From Methylobacterium sp. Leaf118 (lineage in GTDB: Bacteria > Pseudomonadota > Alphaproteobacteria > Rhizobiales > Beijerinckiaceae): a DNA stretch of 48,925 nt. The DNA lies in the NCBI RefSeq assembly GCF_920984675.1, contig NZ_CAKLBV010000025.1, positions 13,650 to 62,574 of the forward strand, given 5' to 3'. Positions 26,601 to 36,110 of this stretch are shown here, piece after piece. The translations under genes and the position numbers were made by a program. The notes below the pieces were generated by a model. The model was not told the DNA's origin, ran no database searches, and saw nothing but the letters and a program-made list of their open reading frames with translations. Each line of letters begins with the position of its first letter. Within the stretch, counting starts at the first letter, position 1.

Positions 26601-27572
26601 ATGCTCGACGCCTCTACCTCGTACCCTGATTGGATGGAGACTGATCTCGACTCACCCCCAGCGAGCTTCGGGACGCGCGGACGAGCCCCATCTCGCTGCC
26701 CCTCTCGGCGCCCCCCGCCCTGTCCACCGGAAGGGCCCGCGATGGGGTCGGACGGGACCGACGTCGCAGTCTCCAGGGTGGAGACGTCAGATTCTCCGCC
26801 GGCGTTCGCGCGTTGCGACGGCTTGCTCGTTCAAGTGTTGCCGACCGACCGACCGGGGGATCGGCCGTGTGACGCGGCGGTCGCGGAGCGTCACCGCCCG
26901 TCCTACGGCGACGTTCTTCTCGTGGATCTGCGGCAACCCCAATCGATCGCCGTCCCGCCCGGAGCCATTCATATCGTTCTGCAAAGGGCGCTGCTCGGGG
27001 AGATCGCCGCCTGCTTTCGCGCCGGTCGGATCAACCCCCTCGACGCGCTGACGGACGCCTATGGAAGGCGATTGAGCGACGACACTATCCGCGACCTGGC
27101 GCTCCGCGCCTCGGCGACCCTCGATCGGGCGGATCGCGGGGCGACCGTGTTCCGGAACCAGCTCGGCCGAGCCTTGGCGGCCCATCTGCTCGCGACCTAC
27201 GCGGATTCCGCGGAGCCGGCGCGCGGCGGTCTTGCGCCCTGGCAACTCAAGCGCGCCCAGGATCGGATGCGCCAGGCGCTCGCCCAGACGCTGAGCTTGC
27301 CGACAGTCGCGGTCGCGTGCGGCCTCTCGCCCAGCCATTTCGCCCGCGCCTTCCGCTGCTCCACGGGGATCTCGCCCCATGCTTGGCTCGTTCGGCAGCG
27401 CCTCGCCCGCGCCAAGGATCTGATGCGCGCGCAGGATCTGTCGCTGGCCGACATCGCCCTTGCCTGCGGCTTCGCCGATCAGAGCCACTTCACCCGCGTC
27501 TTCGCCCGTGAGGAGGCCATGAGCCCAGGCCGCTGGCGCCGCTCGATCGAACGTGACGCGGCCAAACCCTGA
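26601..27572 (+). CDS. AraC-family regulator with unusual N-terminus
   Basis: 323 residues; the ATG follows ACAGGAG. The first 45 residues are Pro/Arg/Ser-rich and look non-globular, and MGSDGTD at 26742 could be the true start. Residues of about 70-210 form an unrecognised ligand or dimer domain, and the C-terminus has the AraC HTH pair (LPTVAVACGLSPSHFARAF and LADIALACGFADQSHFTRVF). It lies 108 bp after the first AraC gene in the same direction; the short AT-rich gap (CAATAAATACTTAG) probably holds its promoter. Confidence 0.85.
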   Translation: MLDASTSYPDWMETDLDSPPASFGTRGRAPSRCPSRRPPPCPPEGPAMGSDGTDVAVSRVETSDSPPAFARCDGLLVQVLPTDRPGDRPCDAAVAERHRPSYGDVLLVDLRQPQSIAVPPGAIHIVLQRALLGEIAACFRAGRINPLDALTDAYGRRLSDDTIRDLALRASATLDRADRGATVFRNQLGRALAAHLLATYADSAEPARGGLAPWQLKRAQDRMRQALAQTLSLPTVAVACGLSPSHFARAFRCSTGISPHAWLVRQRLARAKDLMRAQDLSLADIALACGFADQSHFTRVFAREEAMSPGRWRRSIERDAAKP

Positions 27573-27585
27573 ACCCCCCCCGTTC

Positions 27586-27622
27586 CACGCGACCTCCGCG
27601 GCCGACGCCGTCAGGTCGCGTG
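27586..27622. terminator. Inverted repeat at convergent gene ends
   Basis: CACGCGACCT (27586-27595) and AGGTCGCGTG (27613-27622) are perfect 10-bp arms with a 17-base loop, placed where the AraC gene and the TetR gene meet; the right arm overlaps the TetR stop codon. It could be a bidirectional terminator, but no U-tract follows either arm. Confidence 0.55.
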
Positions 27623-28336
27623 TTCGGCCGGCGGGAGCACCGTGGCGATACCGCCGAGCAGCGTTTGGATCTTCGCCCGAATGATGTCCTTGACGTCGCC
27701 ATCCGGAGGAAGGCGATAAATGAATTCGCGCACGCCGAGATAAAAGATCGACGAGTGAATAGACCAGACGATCTCAATTTCGATGTTCGATGCAGGCACA
27801 TTCGCGATCGATGGCCGATCGAAGTGGGCCCTCAATTCGTCGACGACGCTCTCAAATACGCGATTGCGCAGGAAGTTCAGATAGCGCGCGTTGAAATCCA
27901 AATTTTTCAGCCCGGCGAACATGAAGAGCCGGACCCATTCCGGTGTTAGGATGACGTTAGCATAGCTGATGTAGAACGTGATCAGCCGGGTCTCAAGGGG
28001 AACGCTGCGGTCTTTGATCGTTTCTTCCCAGAACGGATCCCAGCGTCCGACGAAGACATCCTGATAGACGCGCTCGATCAGAGCTTCCTTGCTCGGAAAA
28101 TAGCGATAGAGCAGCGGCTGGGTGATCCCTAAGATCGTCGCGAGTTCGCGCGTCTGACCTTCGAAACCGCGCTCGGCGAAGAATGCGACCGCCGCCGCCG
28201 CGATGCTCTTCTCACGATCACCGGGCGAGAGTCGCCTGCGCGACCCGGTTTGGCTCGTCTCGGCGGAGCCCGGGGAGCGCCGGGTGGCGGTGAGCGGACC
28301 AGCAAGGCCGGATTTCGGCTTGGGCGAACGGACCAT
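27611..28336 (-). CDS. TetR-family regulator
   Basis: 241 residues. A basic N-terminal tail of about 35 residues precedes the DNA-binding domain: ERGFEGQTRELATILGITQP then LLYRYFPSKEALIERVY, the TetR signature. The C-terminal ligand domain is helical and not assignable to a ligand. It is divergent from the FAD-hydroxylase operon with a palindrome in between, so it most likely represses that operon. Confidence 0.93.
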   Translation of the reverse strand: MVRSPKPKSGLAGPLTATRRSPGSAETSQTGSRRRLSPGDREKSIAAAAVAFFAERGFEGQTRELATILGITQPLLYRYFPSKEALIERVYQDVFVGRWDPFWEETIKDRSVPLETRLITFYISYANVILTPEWVRLFMFAGLKNLDFNARYLNFLRNRVFESVVDELRAHFDRPSIANVPASNIEIEIVWSIHSSIFYLGVREFIYRLPPDGDVKDIIRAKIQTLLGGIATVLPPAEHAT

Positions 28337-28449
28337 CGGTCCTCGTTACCACAGGCAGGCGGGTGATCAAGCGATAAGCGGAGGGCGCCCTTTCATCCGG
28401 AGCGGCATTCCCTCGAAGAGACGATGCCAGGCTTCCGAGAGGCGCGATC

Positions 28450-28465
28450 TTTATCGTGCGATAAA
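28450..28465. promoter_or_regulatory. Candidate TetR operator
   Basis: TTTATCG-TG-CGATAAA is a perfect inverted repeat, AT-rich against a GC-rich background, ending six bases before a TTGACA hexamer at 28471-28476. A weak -10-like TCATTG follows at 17 bases spacing. The position between the divergent TetR gene and its neighbour operon is what is expected for the repressor site. GCGATAAG at 28371-28378 may be a second half-site. Confidence 0.6.
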
Positions 28466-28580
28466 TAGCGTTGACAAACCGGCAGCCGTCGGCTCATTGT
28501 TGATCGAGCGATCATCAGCGATGGGCACGGACGCACGGCGTCGCGGGCCGGGTCGATCAGCCGATCAGGGAGTGGGCGCC

Positions 28581-29834
28581 GTGGCAACGAGCAGCAGCGG
28601 GCACGGCAGCAGCAGGCCTCACGCCGTCGTGGTCGGTGGCTCCATGGCCGGGCTGTTCTCGGCTCTGCTTCTGCGGCGGGCCGGCTGGGCCGTGGACGTC
28701 TATGAGCGCGCCGGGGCGGAACTGGCCGGTCGCGGGGCCGGAATCGTGACCCATGACGCGTTGTACTCTGTCCTGCAGAATGCGGGGATCGATCGGCAGG
28801 CGGCCGAAGTCGGGGTGTCGGTCGTCGGGCGGCGGGTGCTGGCGAAGGACGGCTCGATCGTCGGCGCGTTGGCGCTACCTCAGGTCTTGACGTCCTGGGG
28901 GCATCTCTACGGTCTGCTCCGCGCCGAGCTTCCCACCCAGCGCTACCATCAGGGCCGCACGCTCGCACGGATCGAGGAGGGGGCCGAGGCCGTCAAGGCC
29001 CATTTCACGGATGGTTCCTCGGTCTCGGGAGACCTGCTGATCGGGGCGGACGGGATCTTCTCCGCCGTACGCGCGCAATGCGCCCCGGAGGTCCACCCGA
29101 CTTACGTCGGCTACATCGCTTGGCGCGGCCTCGTCGACGAGGCCGACCTATCGCCGGAGACGCGGGCCACTCTCCTCGACCACTTCGCCTTCAGCCTGCC
29201 GGATGGCGAGCAGATGCTGGGCTATCCGGTGGCCGGCGCGGATCACGCGCTGGCGCCCGGCCGCCGCCGCTACAATTTCGTCTGGTATCGCCCGGCTGCC
29301 GCGGACACTGCCTTGCGCGCGTTGCTGACCGACGCAGACGGCATCGTCCATCGGCTCTCGATACCCCCGAGCCGGATCCGACCAGAGATCGTCGCCTCGA
29401 TGCGCTCGGACGCGCGCCGGCTCGTCGCACCGCAATTCGCCGAGGTCGTCGAGAAGGCCGGGCAACCCTTCCTCCAGGCGATCCAGGATCTGGAGGCCCC
29501 CCGGATGCGGCTCGGCCGGCGCGTCGTCATCCTCGGCGACGCCGCCTTCGTTGCCCGCCCGCATGTGGGCATGGGCGTGACCAAGGCCGCTGCGGATGCG
29601 CAGGCTCTCGTCGACGCGTTGGCGGCCCATCCGGATGATCTGGACGAGGCCCTCGCGGCCTTCGCAACGATCCGGCTGCGCTCTGGTGCCGCCGTGATCC
29701 GCCGCGCCCGGGAACTCGGAGCCTACATGCAGGCACAGATCCTGACGCCGGAGGAGCGCGCCATGGCTGAGCGCCATCGCCGACCGGAGGCCGTGATGGC
29801 GGAGACGGCCGTCGCGACCGGTTTGGCGGCGTGA
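28581..29834 (+). CDS. FAD-dependent aromatic-ring hydroxylase (2,6-dihydroxypyridine hydroxylase-like)
   Basis: About 417 residues from a GTG preceded by AGGGAG; ATG at 28521 would add 20 residues. The Rossmann FAD site is [20 protein letters not shown] with the following E in VYERA. The middle [10 protein letters not shown] is the DG motif, and [20 protein letters not shown] is the GD motif of group A flavoprotein hydroxylases. The block [20 protein letters not shown] matches the subgroup with 2,6-dihydroxypyridine 3-hydroxylase. NAD(P)H and O2 would be used to hydroxylate an aromatic or N-heterocyclic substrate; the substrate is inferred only by family. First gene of the TetR-flanked operon. 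Confidence 0.87.
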   Translation: MATSSSGHGSSRPHAVVVGGSMAGLFSALLLRRAGWAVDVYERAGAELAGRGAGIVTHDALYSVLQNAGIDRQAAEVGVSVVGRRVLAKDGSIVGALALPQVLTSWGHLYGLLRAELPTQRYHQGRTLARIEEGAEAVKAHFTDGSSVSGDLLIGADGIFSAVRAQCAPEVHPTYVGYIAWRGLVDEADLSPETRATLLDHFAFSLPDGEQMLGYPVAGADHALAPGRRRYNFVWYRPAAADTALRALLTDADGIVHRLSIPPSRIRPEIVASMRSDARRLVAPQFAEVVEKAGQPFLQAIQDLEAPRMRLGRRVVILGDAAFVARPHVGMGVTKAAADAQALVDALAAHPDDLDEALAAFATIRLRSGAAVIRRARELGAYMQAQILTPEERAMAERHRRPEAVMAETAVATGLAA

Positions 29835-29863
29835 CCCGAGGCCTCACCGGACGGGAGGACACC

Positions 29864-30163
29864 GTGAACAGCGCACGCATCGCGCGCCACCCCATCTTCC
29901 GTCGGCTCTGCTTCGAGCGACGCTGCCTCGGCGTCGTCCTCGCGGCGACCATGGCGGCGGCCTACTTCGCCTACATCCTCACCATCGCCTTCAGGCCCGA
30001 CCTCCTCGGCAGGCCGGTTCAGGACGGCGCGATCCTGACGTGGGGCATCGTCGCCGGGGTGGCGCTTCTCGGCCTGGGCTTCGGGCTCACCGTCATCTAC
30101 GTCGCCTTCGCCAACACGCGGCTCGATGGTCTCAGCCGGCGCCTGCGGGAGGTTCTCCGATGA
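29864..30163 (+). CDS. DUF485 small membrane protein
   Basis: 99 residues from a GTG with GGGAGG upstream. Two membrane segments ([20 protein letters not shown] and [20 protein letters not shown]) flank a conserved loop, as in DUF485/YjcH proteins that accompany ActP-type symporters. N-terminal [12 protein letters not shown] fits the family. The stop overlaps the symporter ATG (ATGA). Confidence 0.9.
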   Translation: MNSARIARHPIFRRLCFERRCLGVVLAATMAAAYFAYILTIAFRPDLLGRPVQDGAILTWGIVAGVALLGLGFGLTVIYVAFANTRLDGLSRRLREVLR

Positions 30164-31824
30164 GCCGCGCGCGCATCCCGCTCGCCGCTGTGGGGATTCT
30201 CCTCGCCGGCGGGGCCGGGGCGGAGGCCCTGACGGGACCGGTGACGCGCCAGCCGCTGAACGTCACGGCGATCGCGATGTTCCTCGCCTTCGTCGCCGTC
30301 ACCCTGGCCATCACAGTCCGTGCCGCCCGCAAGGGCACCGGGACGGCGAGCGAGTATTATGCGGCTGGCGGCGGCCTGAGCGGCTTCCAGAACGGCCTCG
30401 CCATCGCGGGCGACTACACCTCGGCGGCCACCTTCCTGGGCGTGACGGCGCTGATCTACACGTCCGGCTACGACGGCATGATCTACGCGGTCGGTTTTCT
30501 CGTCGGCTTTCCGATGATCCTCTTCCTGATCGCCGAACCGCTCCGCAACCTCGGACGCTACACCTTCGCCGACGTGGCGGCCTACAGGCTGGCCGAGGTT
30601 CCGGTCCGACTGGTCGCGGGTCTCAACACGCTCGTTATCGTGTTGTTCTACTTGATTGCCCAAATGGTTGGGGCCGGCAAGCTGATCGAGCTGCTGTTCG
30701 GCCTGCCCTACGGTGCGGCGGTGCTGCTCGTCGGTCTGCTGATGATGGCCTACGTCGTCTTCGGTGGCATGCGCGCGACGACGTGGGTCCAGATCATCAA
30801 GGCGGTCTTGCTGCTCTCGGGCTCCGCCCTGATGTCGGCGCTGATCCTAGCGCGCTTCGGCTTCAGCCTCGAGGCTCTGTTCGCCCGGGCGGTGCTGCTT
30901 CATCCGAAAGGGCAGGCGATCATGGCGCCGGGCGGTCTGGTCCGGGACCCGGTCTCGGCGCTGTCGCTGGGCCTCGCCCTGATCTTCGGCACGGCCGGCC
31001 TGCCGCACATCCTGATGCGCTTCTTCACCGTGGCCGACGCGCGCCAAGCCCGATTCTCGATCCTGGTGGCGACCGGGTTCATCACAATCTTCTACACGCT
31101 GCTCTTCGTCCTCGGCTTCGGCGCCATCGCGCTGGTGCAGGGCGATCCGGCCTACATGGATGCGGCCGGCGGCGTGATCGGCGGCGCCAACATGGTCGCG
31201 CTGCACGTGGCGGACACGCTCGGCGGCCCCCTGCTGCTCGGCTTCATCTCGGCCGTGGCGTTCGCCACGATCCTGGCCGTGGTCTCGGGGCTGACGATCG
31301 CGGGCGCCTCGGCCGCCAGTCACGATCTCTACGCCCGCGTCCTGTGCCGGGGGCAGGCGAGCGAGCAGAGGGAGGTTCGGGTCTCGAAGGTGGCCGCGGT
31401 CGCGATCAGCGTGGCCGCGATGGGGCTCGGCATCCTGTTCGAGAATCAGAACATCGCCTTCATGGTCGGCCTCGTCTTCGCGATCGCGGCGAGCGCGAAC
31501 TTCCCCGTGATCCTCCTGTCGGTGGCTTGGCGGGGCCTGACCACCCGCGGCGCCGTCGCGGGTTCGCTCGCGGGCCTCATCAGCGCGCTCGTCTTGGTGG
31601 CGCTGAGCCCCGGCGTCTGGACCACGGCGTTGACGCTCGGCGCTGCCCCGTTCCCGTACGACAACCCGGCCCTGTTCTCGGTCCCCCTGGCGTTCGTCAC
31701 ATCCTGGGCCGTGTCGCGGCTGGACCGGAGCGCGGCCGCGGCGTCGGTGCGGGCCGCCTTCGAGGCGCAACACGTGACCGCCCAGACCGGCTTCGACCGG
31801 CCGCGGGCGCCGGCACCCCATTGA
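30160..31824 (+). CDS. actP: Sodium:solute symporter, ActP-type
   Basis: 554 residues with about 13 membrane segments and an initial signal-like helix. The block [20 protein letters not shown] then [11 protein letters not shown] is the SSSF signature, matching acetate permease ActP and relatives. The DUF485 partner upstream is the usual companion. The substrate may be acetate, another short monocarboxylate or a product or substrate of the neighbouring hydroxylase; the symbol denotes family. Its C-terminus is soluble and Arg/Ala-rich. Confidence 0.88.
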   Translation: MSRARIPLAAVGILLAGGAGAEALTGPVTRQPLNVTAIAMFLAFVAVTLAITVRAARKGTGTASEYYAAGGGLSGFQNGLAIAGDYTSAATFLGVTALIYTSGYDGMIYAVGFLVGFPMILFLIAEPLRNLGRYTFADVAAYRLAEVPVRLVAGLNTLVIVLFYLIAQMVGAGKLIELLFGLPYGAAVLLVGLLMMAYVVFGGMRATTWVQIIKAVLLLSGSALMSALILARFGFSLEALFARAVLLHPKGQAIMAPGGLVRDPVSALSLGLALIFGTAGLPHILMRFFTVADARQARFSILVATGFITIFYTLLFVLGFGAIALVQGDPAYMDAAGGVIGGANMVALHVADTLGGPLLLGFISAVAFATILAVVSGLTIAGASAASHDLYARVLCRGQASEQREVRVSKVAAVAISVAAMGLGILFENQNIAFMVGLVFAIAASANFPVILLSVAWRGLTTRGAVAGSLAGLISALVLVALSPGVWTTALTLGAAPFPYDNPALFSVPLAFVTSWAVSRLDRSAAAASVRAAFEAQHVTAQTGFDRPRAPAPH

Positions 31825-31843
31825 TCCGACGTGGAGCAGGGCG

Positions 31844-32257
31844 ATGACACAGCAGACACGCGCGCACTGGCCGGCGCCTCCGGGCGACTGGCCGCAGGAC
31901 CTGCGCGCGGACTTCGCCGCCGGGGCCGGGAGCGGACGGGTCGGCAGCCGTCTCGTCTCGGAGACGGACCGCGTCCGGGTCTGGTCGCTCAGCTTGAAGC
32001 CGGGCGCGCGGATCGGCTTTCACACGCACGTGCTCGACTATTTCTGGACCGCCGTCACCGGAGGCCGGGCGCGCTCCCATCACGCCGATGGCCGGATCCG
32101 CGAGACGACCTACGCGCCCGGCGACACCCAGCACCATACCTTTCCGCTCGGCACCTTCATGATCCACGATCTCGAGAATATCGGCGAGACCGAACTCACC
32201 TTCACGACGGTCGAGTTTCTGGACAGCGCCAACCTACCGCTTCCCGTGCTCCCGTGA
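31844..32257 (+). CDS. Cupin-domain protein
   Basis: 137 residues, single cupin: GARIGFHTHVLDYFWTAVTG supplies the H-x-H and spaced acidic/aromatic residues of motif 1, and APGDTQHHTFPLGTFMIHDL supplies motif 2 with His. A metal site is plausible (two or three His). It is 19 bp after the symporter, the last gene of the hydroxylase-symporter operon. It may be a ring-cleaving or binding protein, or a regulator of the same pathway; not resolvable from sequence. Confidence 0.85.
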   Translation: MTQQTRAHWPAPPGDWPQDLRADFAAGAGSGRVGSRLVSETDRVRVWSLSLKPGARIGFHTHVLDYFWTAVTGGRARSHHADGRIRETTYAPGDTQHHTFPLGTFMIHDLENIGETELTFTTVEFLDSANLPLPVLP

Positions 32258-32365
32258 GGGCACCTTGACGATCGGGGCGTCCCGCAACCGCCGATCCGGC
32301 AACCCAGCGCGGGAGCCTCCTGGATCGATGCTCCGATTCCGAGCACGAAGAACGCCGCGAGTGAC

Positions 32366-32989
32366 ATGCCGGAAGCCACTGTACATATCGTCGACGACGA
32401 TCCGGCGCTGCGCAACGCGCTGATGCGTCTGTTGCGATCGGCCGGCCTCGCGGCGATCGCCTATCGCGACCCGGCCGATCTCCCGGTCACCCGGACGCGC
32501 GAGGCGCCGGAATGCATCCTCCTGGACGTGCGCTTGACCGAGCAGAACGGGCTGGCGGTCCAGGAGACCTTGCGCGATGCCGGCTGCACCGTGCCGATCA
32601 TCTTCCTCACGGGTTACGGCACGATCCCCATGACCGTGCGGGCGATGCGCGGCGGCGCTGTCGAGTTCCTGACGAAACCGGTTAACGATACGGTCGTGCT
32701 GGAGGCCATTCATCGGGCGCTGGAGATCGACGCGGCCGCGCTGCGGGCCGGCCGGGTCCAGGACGACCTCGTCCGGCGCCTCGCCGCTCTGACGCCGCGG
32801 GAAGGCGACGTGCTGCGCTGCGCCATCGGCGGCCTGATGAACAAGCAGATCGCGGCCGAACTCGGCATCACGGAAATCACCGCCAAGGTGCACAAGCGTC
32901 GCATGATGGAGAAGATGCGCGCCCGCTCCCTCGCCGAGCTCGTCCTCATGGCGCACCAACTCGGGATCGAGGCGACGCGACAGCGCTGA
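32366..32989 (+). CDS. Orphan FixJ-type response regulator with LuxR HTH
   Basis: 207 residues. Receiver motifs are VHIVDDDPAL, phospho-Asp54 in CILLDVRLTEQNG, Thr in IFLTGYGTIP and Lys in FLTKPV. The C-terminal LuxR HTH is LTPREGDVLRCAIGGLMNKQ followed by LGITEITAKVHKRRMMEKM. No kinase gene adjoins it; one of the two FixL-like kinases at 19.9-25.5 kb may serve it, or it is an orphan. The gap from the cupin gene is 108 bp. Confidence 0.92.
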   Translation: MPEATVHIVDDDPALRNALMRLLRSAGLAAIAYRDPADLPVTRTREAPECILLDVRLTEQNGLAVQETLRDAGCTVPIIFLTGYGTIPMTVRAMRGGAVEFLTKPVNDTVVLEAIHRALEIDAAALRAGRVQDDLVRRLAALTPREGDVLRCAIGGLMNKQIAAELGITEITAKVHKRRMMEKMRARSLAELVLMAHQLGIEATRQR

Positions 32990-32997
32990 CGGATCGG

Positions 32998-33060
32998 TGG
33001 CCGACCGCCGGAGTTCGGCCGAGCGGCTCTGCTCCGGATCCGTCCGGTCGCGGTCGGCCA
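32998..33060. terminator. Nested inverted repeat at convergent gene ends
   Basis: TGGCCGACCGC (32998-33008) and GCGGTCGGCCA (33050-33060) are perfect 11-bp arms. Their 41-base loop contains another stem, CGGAG (33009-33013) with CTCCG (33032-33036). It lies where the orphan FixJ gene meets the MFS gene; no U-tract follows. Confidence 0.5.
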
Positions 33061-33065
33061 TGCTC

Positions 33066-34256
33066 TCATCGCGCAGGCGCCCGCCGCCCGGCGACCTGAA
33101 GGGCCGTCGCGGCCGCCGCGAGCCCGACGCCGAGCCCCGCCACCATCGACCAGCCGCCCGCCTGCCACGCGGCGGTCGCCGCCGCCGAACCGGCGGCGCC
33201 TCCGAGGAACATGCCGCCCATCAGGATCGTGTTGAGGCGGGCCCTGGCCTCGGGCCGAAGGGCGAAGATCAGGTGCTGGTTCGAGACGAGCGCGCTCTGC
33301 ATCCCGAAGTCGAGCAGGATGACGCCGATCACCAGGCCGGCCAGGGACGTCCAGACACCGAGGACGAGCCAGGACACCAGGGTCACCGCCGCGCCGATCA
33401 TGACGACCGCGTGGGGACCGCGCCGGTCCGCGACGCGGCCCGCGATGGGGGCCGCGAAGATGCCGACCGCACCGACGATGCCGAACAGGCCGGCGATGTC
33501 GGCGCCGAGGCCGAAGCGCGGCTCCTGAAGCTGGAACGCCAGGATCGTCCAGAACACCGTGAAGGCGGCGAAGATCAGTGCCTGGGTGGCTGCCGCCAGG
33601 CGAAGGGCCGGCAACGCGCGCCAGAGCTGAACGAGCGAGCGCATGAGCGCACCGTAGGAGAGGCCCGCGGCGGGGCGGCTCGCCGGCAGGCGCGCGCCCA
33701 TCAAGGCCCCCGCTGCGAGAGCCATCGGCACGCCGAGCCAGAACATCGCCCGCCAACCGCCGTGGATCGCCATGAACCCGGCCAGGGTCCGGCTCAGGAG
33801 AATCCCCGTGAGGATCCCCGACAGGACCGTGCCGACGGTGGCGCCGCGGCGCTCGGGCGCGGCGAGGTGGGCGGCAAGCGGGACGATCTGCTGGGCGACG
33901 GTGGCGGACAGGCCCACGAGCAGCGAGGCCACGATCACCAGCGCGGCGTTGGGCGCCAGGGCGGTGAGCGCGAGGGCCAGGGCGAGCAGGCCGAACTGGC
34001 CGACGATGAGCGCGCGCCGCTCGACGAGATCGCCGAGCGGTACCAGCAGGAACAGTCCCAACGCGTAGCCGAACTGCGTCGCGGTCGGCACGAGGCCCGT
34101 GAGGCCGCCCGGGAGGTCCGCCTCCATGATGCTCAGCATCGGCTGATTGTAATAGATGTTGGCGACCGCGATGCCGGCCGCGGCGGCCATCGCGAAGGTC
34201 AGCCCACGCCCGAGGTGGGCCGGCTTCCGGGCGTCCATCGTCTCGTCCGTGATCAT
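33066..34256 (-). CDS. MFS transporter
   Basis: 396 residues; the start is the ATG at 34256 preceded by GGAGAGGG. About 12 membrane helices are visible, with the opening [20 protein letters not shown] and the loop [14 protein letters not shown] matching the YnfM/YgaY-like drug:H+ antiporter group. It is 150 bp after the flavoprotein gene in the same direction, so it may be the last member of the minus-strand run or have its own promoter. Substrate unknown. Confidence 0.87.
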   Translation of the reverse strand: MITDETMDARKPAHLGRGLTFAMAAAAGIAVANIYYNQPMLSIMEADLPGGLTGLVPTATQFGYALGLFLLVPLGDLVERRALIVGQFGLLALALALTALAPNAALVIVASLLVGLSATVAQQIVPLAAHLAAPERRGATVGTVLSGILTGILLSRTLAGFMAIHGGWRAMFWLGVPMALAAGALMGARLPASRPAAGLSYGALMRSLVQLWRALPALRLAAATQALIFAAFTVFWTILAFQLQEPRFGLGADIAGLFGIVGAVGIFAAPIAGRVADRRGPHAVVMIGAAVTLVSWLVLGVWTSLAGLVIGVILLDFGMQSALVSNQHLIFALRPEARARLNTILMGGMFLGGAAGSAAATAAWQAGGWSMVAGLGVGLAAAATALQVAGRRAPAR

Positions 34257-34406
34257 CGCCCTCTCCACCCAACCCAGCTTCGCGCCGGCGGCCAGCCCGG
34301 AGGACGGCCGCATGCCGCCCCAAACCTCCGAAAGGGGTGCGCTCCCGGCAACCCGCGTCCCGAACCATCCCCCGGTCGCTCCTCGGGGGAGGGCCGTACC
34401 GGAGGC

Positions 34407-36110
34407 TCAGCCGCCCCCTGGATCGAGGAATCGGTGGATCGCCTGGACTACGACCGATCCCTCCCCGACCCCGGACGCGACGCGCTTGACCGAACCCGCG
34501 CGAGCGTCCCCGACCGCGTAGATTCCGGGTGTCGTCGTCGCGAAGGGCGACGACAGGACTTGGCCGGCCTCGTCCTGGCCGGTCGATACGAAGCCCCCTC
34601 TGTCGAGCGGCAGGCAACCGCACAGCCATTCGGTGTTGGGCGCGGCGCCGATCATCACGAAGAGCCCGCCGAGCCCATGCGCCTCCACGGCTCCTGTCCG
34701 GCTGTCGCGCCACCGGACCTGGCGCAGGAGCGCGTCACCCTCGAGCGCGGTCACCTCCGTGAACGGGTGCACGGTGATCTTCGGCGATGTGACGATCCTC
34801 TGGACGAGGTAATCCGACATCGTTGCCCGCAACCCCTGGCCGCGCACCAGGACGTGGACATGCGCGGCGGTCGCGGACAGGAACATCGCGGCCTGTCCGG
34901 CGGAATTGCCACCGCCGACCACCGCGACCTCCTGCTGTTCGCAGAGACGGGCCTCCGTGCCGGTCGCCGCGTAATAGATGCCTTGCCCTTCGAACCTGTC
35001 GTAATCCGGCAGGGCGAGTTTCCGGTAGCGGGCTCCGGTCGCGACGACGACTGCCCGGGCCCGGACGGACCGGCCGTCCTCCAGCGCGATCCGATACGGA
35101 CGCTCCGTGCAGTCCAGGCGGGAGGCCGCACGGGAAATTGCCAGATGGGCACCGAATTTTTGCGCCTGGATCTGGGCCCGTCCGGCCAGTGCCTGCCCCG
35201 AGATGCCGGTCGGGAAACCCAGGTAGTTCTCAATCTTGGAGGATGTGCCAGCCTGTCCCCCGGGGGCCTCCTGCTCAATCACGATGGTCGAGAGGCCCTC
35301 CGAGGCCGCGTAGACCGCGGCGGCGAGGCCTGCCGGTCCGGCGCCCACCACGGCGACGTCGAAGACCCGGTTCTCCTCGAGCGGTTCGGTGAGGCCGATC
35401 CGGTCCGCGAGTTCCCAGTTGGACGGTTTCCGCAAAACGATCGGTCCCGGCATGACCACCGACGGCAGGTCGGCCTCGTCGATGCCGAAACGCCGCATCG
35501 TTTCTGGGGCGTCCGCATCGCGGTCGCTGGCGATGGTTCGATGCGGATAGGCGTTGCGCGTCATGAAGCGCTGGAGGCGCAACGTGTCCGCGCCGTGGCT
35601 CGGTCCGATCAGCACGACGCCGCCGTGCTGGTGCCGCAGGAAGCCCAGCCGACGGAGGATGAAGGCCCGCATCACGATTTCGGAGATGTCCGGCTCGGCC
35701 GCCAGCATCCGCCGGAATTCCACGCGCGGCACCCGGACGAGCCGCGTGTCCCGCCGGGCCTGGCTGCTGACGAGGGATTCGCGTCCGTTCAGAAAGTTCG
35801 TCTCGCCGGTGAATTGCCCCGCATGGTGGACGGTGAAGACATGGCGCTCGCGATCCGGGCCCTCGTCGAACGTCTCGACCTCGCCCTCGAGCAGGAGGAA
35901 GAAATCGGCGGCGCGATCGCCGCGCCGGTAGAGAAACGTGCCGGCCGGTACCGTTTCGCGCGTGCCGTACTGGGCGATCCGCGCCAGCAGAGTCGGGTCG
36001 AGGCGCGGGAAGGTCTGGGCGTCCCTTAGATAGGGATCCGTCTGATCGAGAGGCGATGGCATCGCGTCGTCGCCGGACATTGGGACCATCGGTTCTTCCC
36101 CTTGCGTCAA
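34407..36110 (-). CDS. Cyclic-nucleotide-binding thioredoxin-reductase-like flavoprotein
   Basis: 567 residues in three parts. Residues 35-150 form a cNMP-binding fold (FLLLEGEVETFDEG, TGETNFLNG). Residues 163-245 look like a thioredoxin or glutaredoxin fold without a CxxC (GGVVLIGPSHGADTLRLQRF). Residues 250-567 form a thioredoxin-reductase-type FAD/NAD(P) module: FAD site VAVVGAGPAGLAAAV, NAD(P) site VAVVGGGNSAGQAAMF, second FAD block PGIYAVGDARAG. At the place of the usual CATCDG redox motif it has YYAATGTEA (379-387), so it cannot act as a dithiol reductase in the normal way. It overlaps the HlyD gene by four bases. The role is probably nucleotide-responsive redox control; the substrate is unknown. 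Confidence 0.9.
   Translation of the reverse strand: MTQGEEPMVPMSGDDAMPSPLDQTDPYLRDAQTFPRLDPTLLARIAQYGTRETVPAGTFLYRRGDRAADFFLLLEGEVETFDEGPDRERHVFTVHHAGQFTGETNFLNGRESLVSSQARRDTRLVRVPRVEFRRMLAAEPDISEIVMRAFILRRLGFLRHQHGGVVLIGPSHGADTLRLQRFMTRNAYPHRTIASDRDADAPETMRRFGIDEADLPSVVMPGPIVLRKPSNWELADRIGLTEPLEENRVFDVAVVGAGPAGLAAAVYAASEGLSTIVIEQEAPGGQAGTSSKIENYLGFPTGISGQALAGRAQIQAQKFGAHLAISRAASRLDCTERPYRIALEDGRSVRARAVVVATGARYRKLALPDYDRFEGQGIYYAATGTEARLCEQQEVAVVGGGNSAGQAAMFLSATAAHVHVLVRGQGLRATMSDYLVQRIVTSPKITVHPFTEVTALEGDALLRQVRWRDSRTGAVEAHGLGGLFVMIGAAPNTEWLCGCLPLDRGGFVSTGQDEAGQVLSSPFATTTPGIYAVGDARAGSVKRVASGVGEGSVVVQAIHRFLDPGGG

Noticed and set aside
32997..36029. 1010-codon plus-strand open frame
   Set aside because: It runs opposite two genes with clear MFS and flavoprotein motifs and has itself only low-complexity charged sequence.
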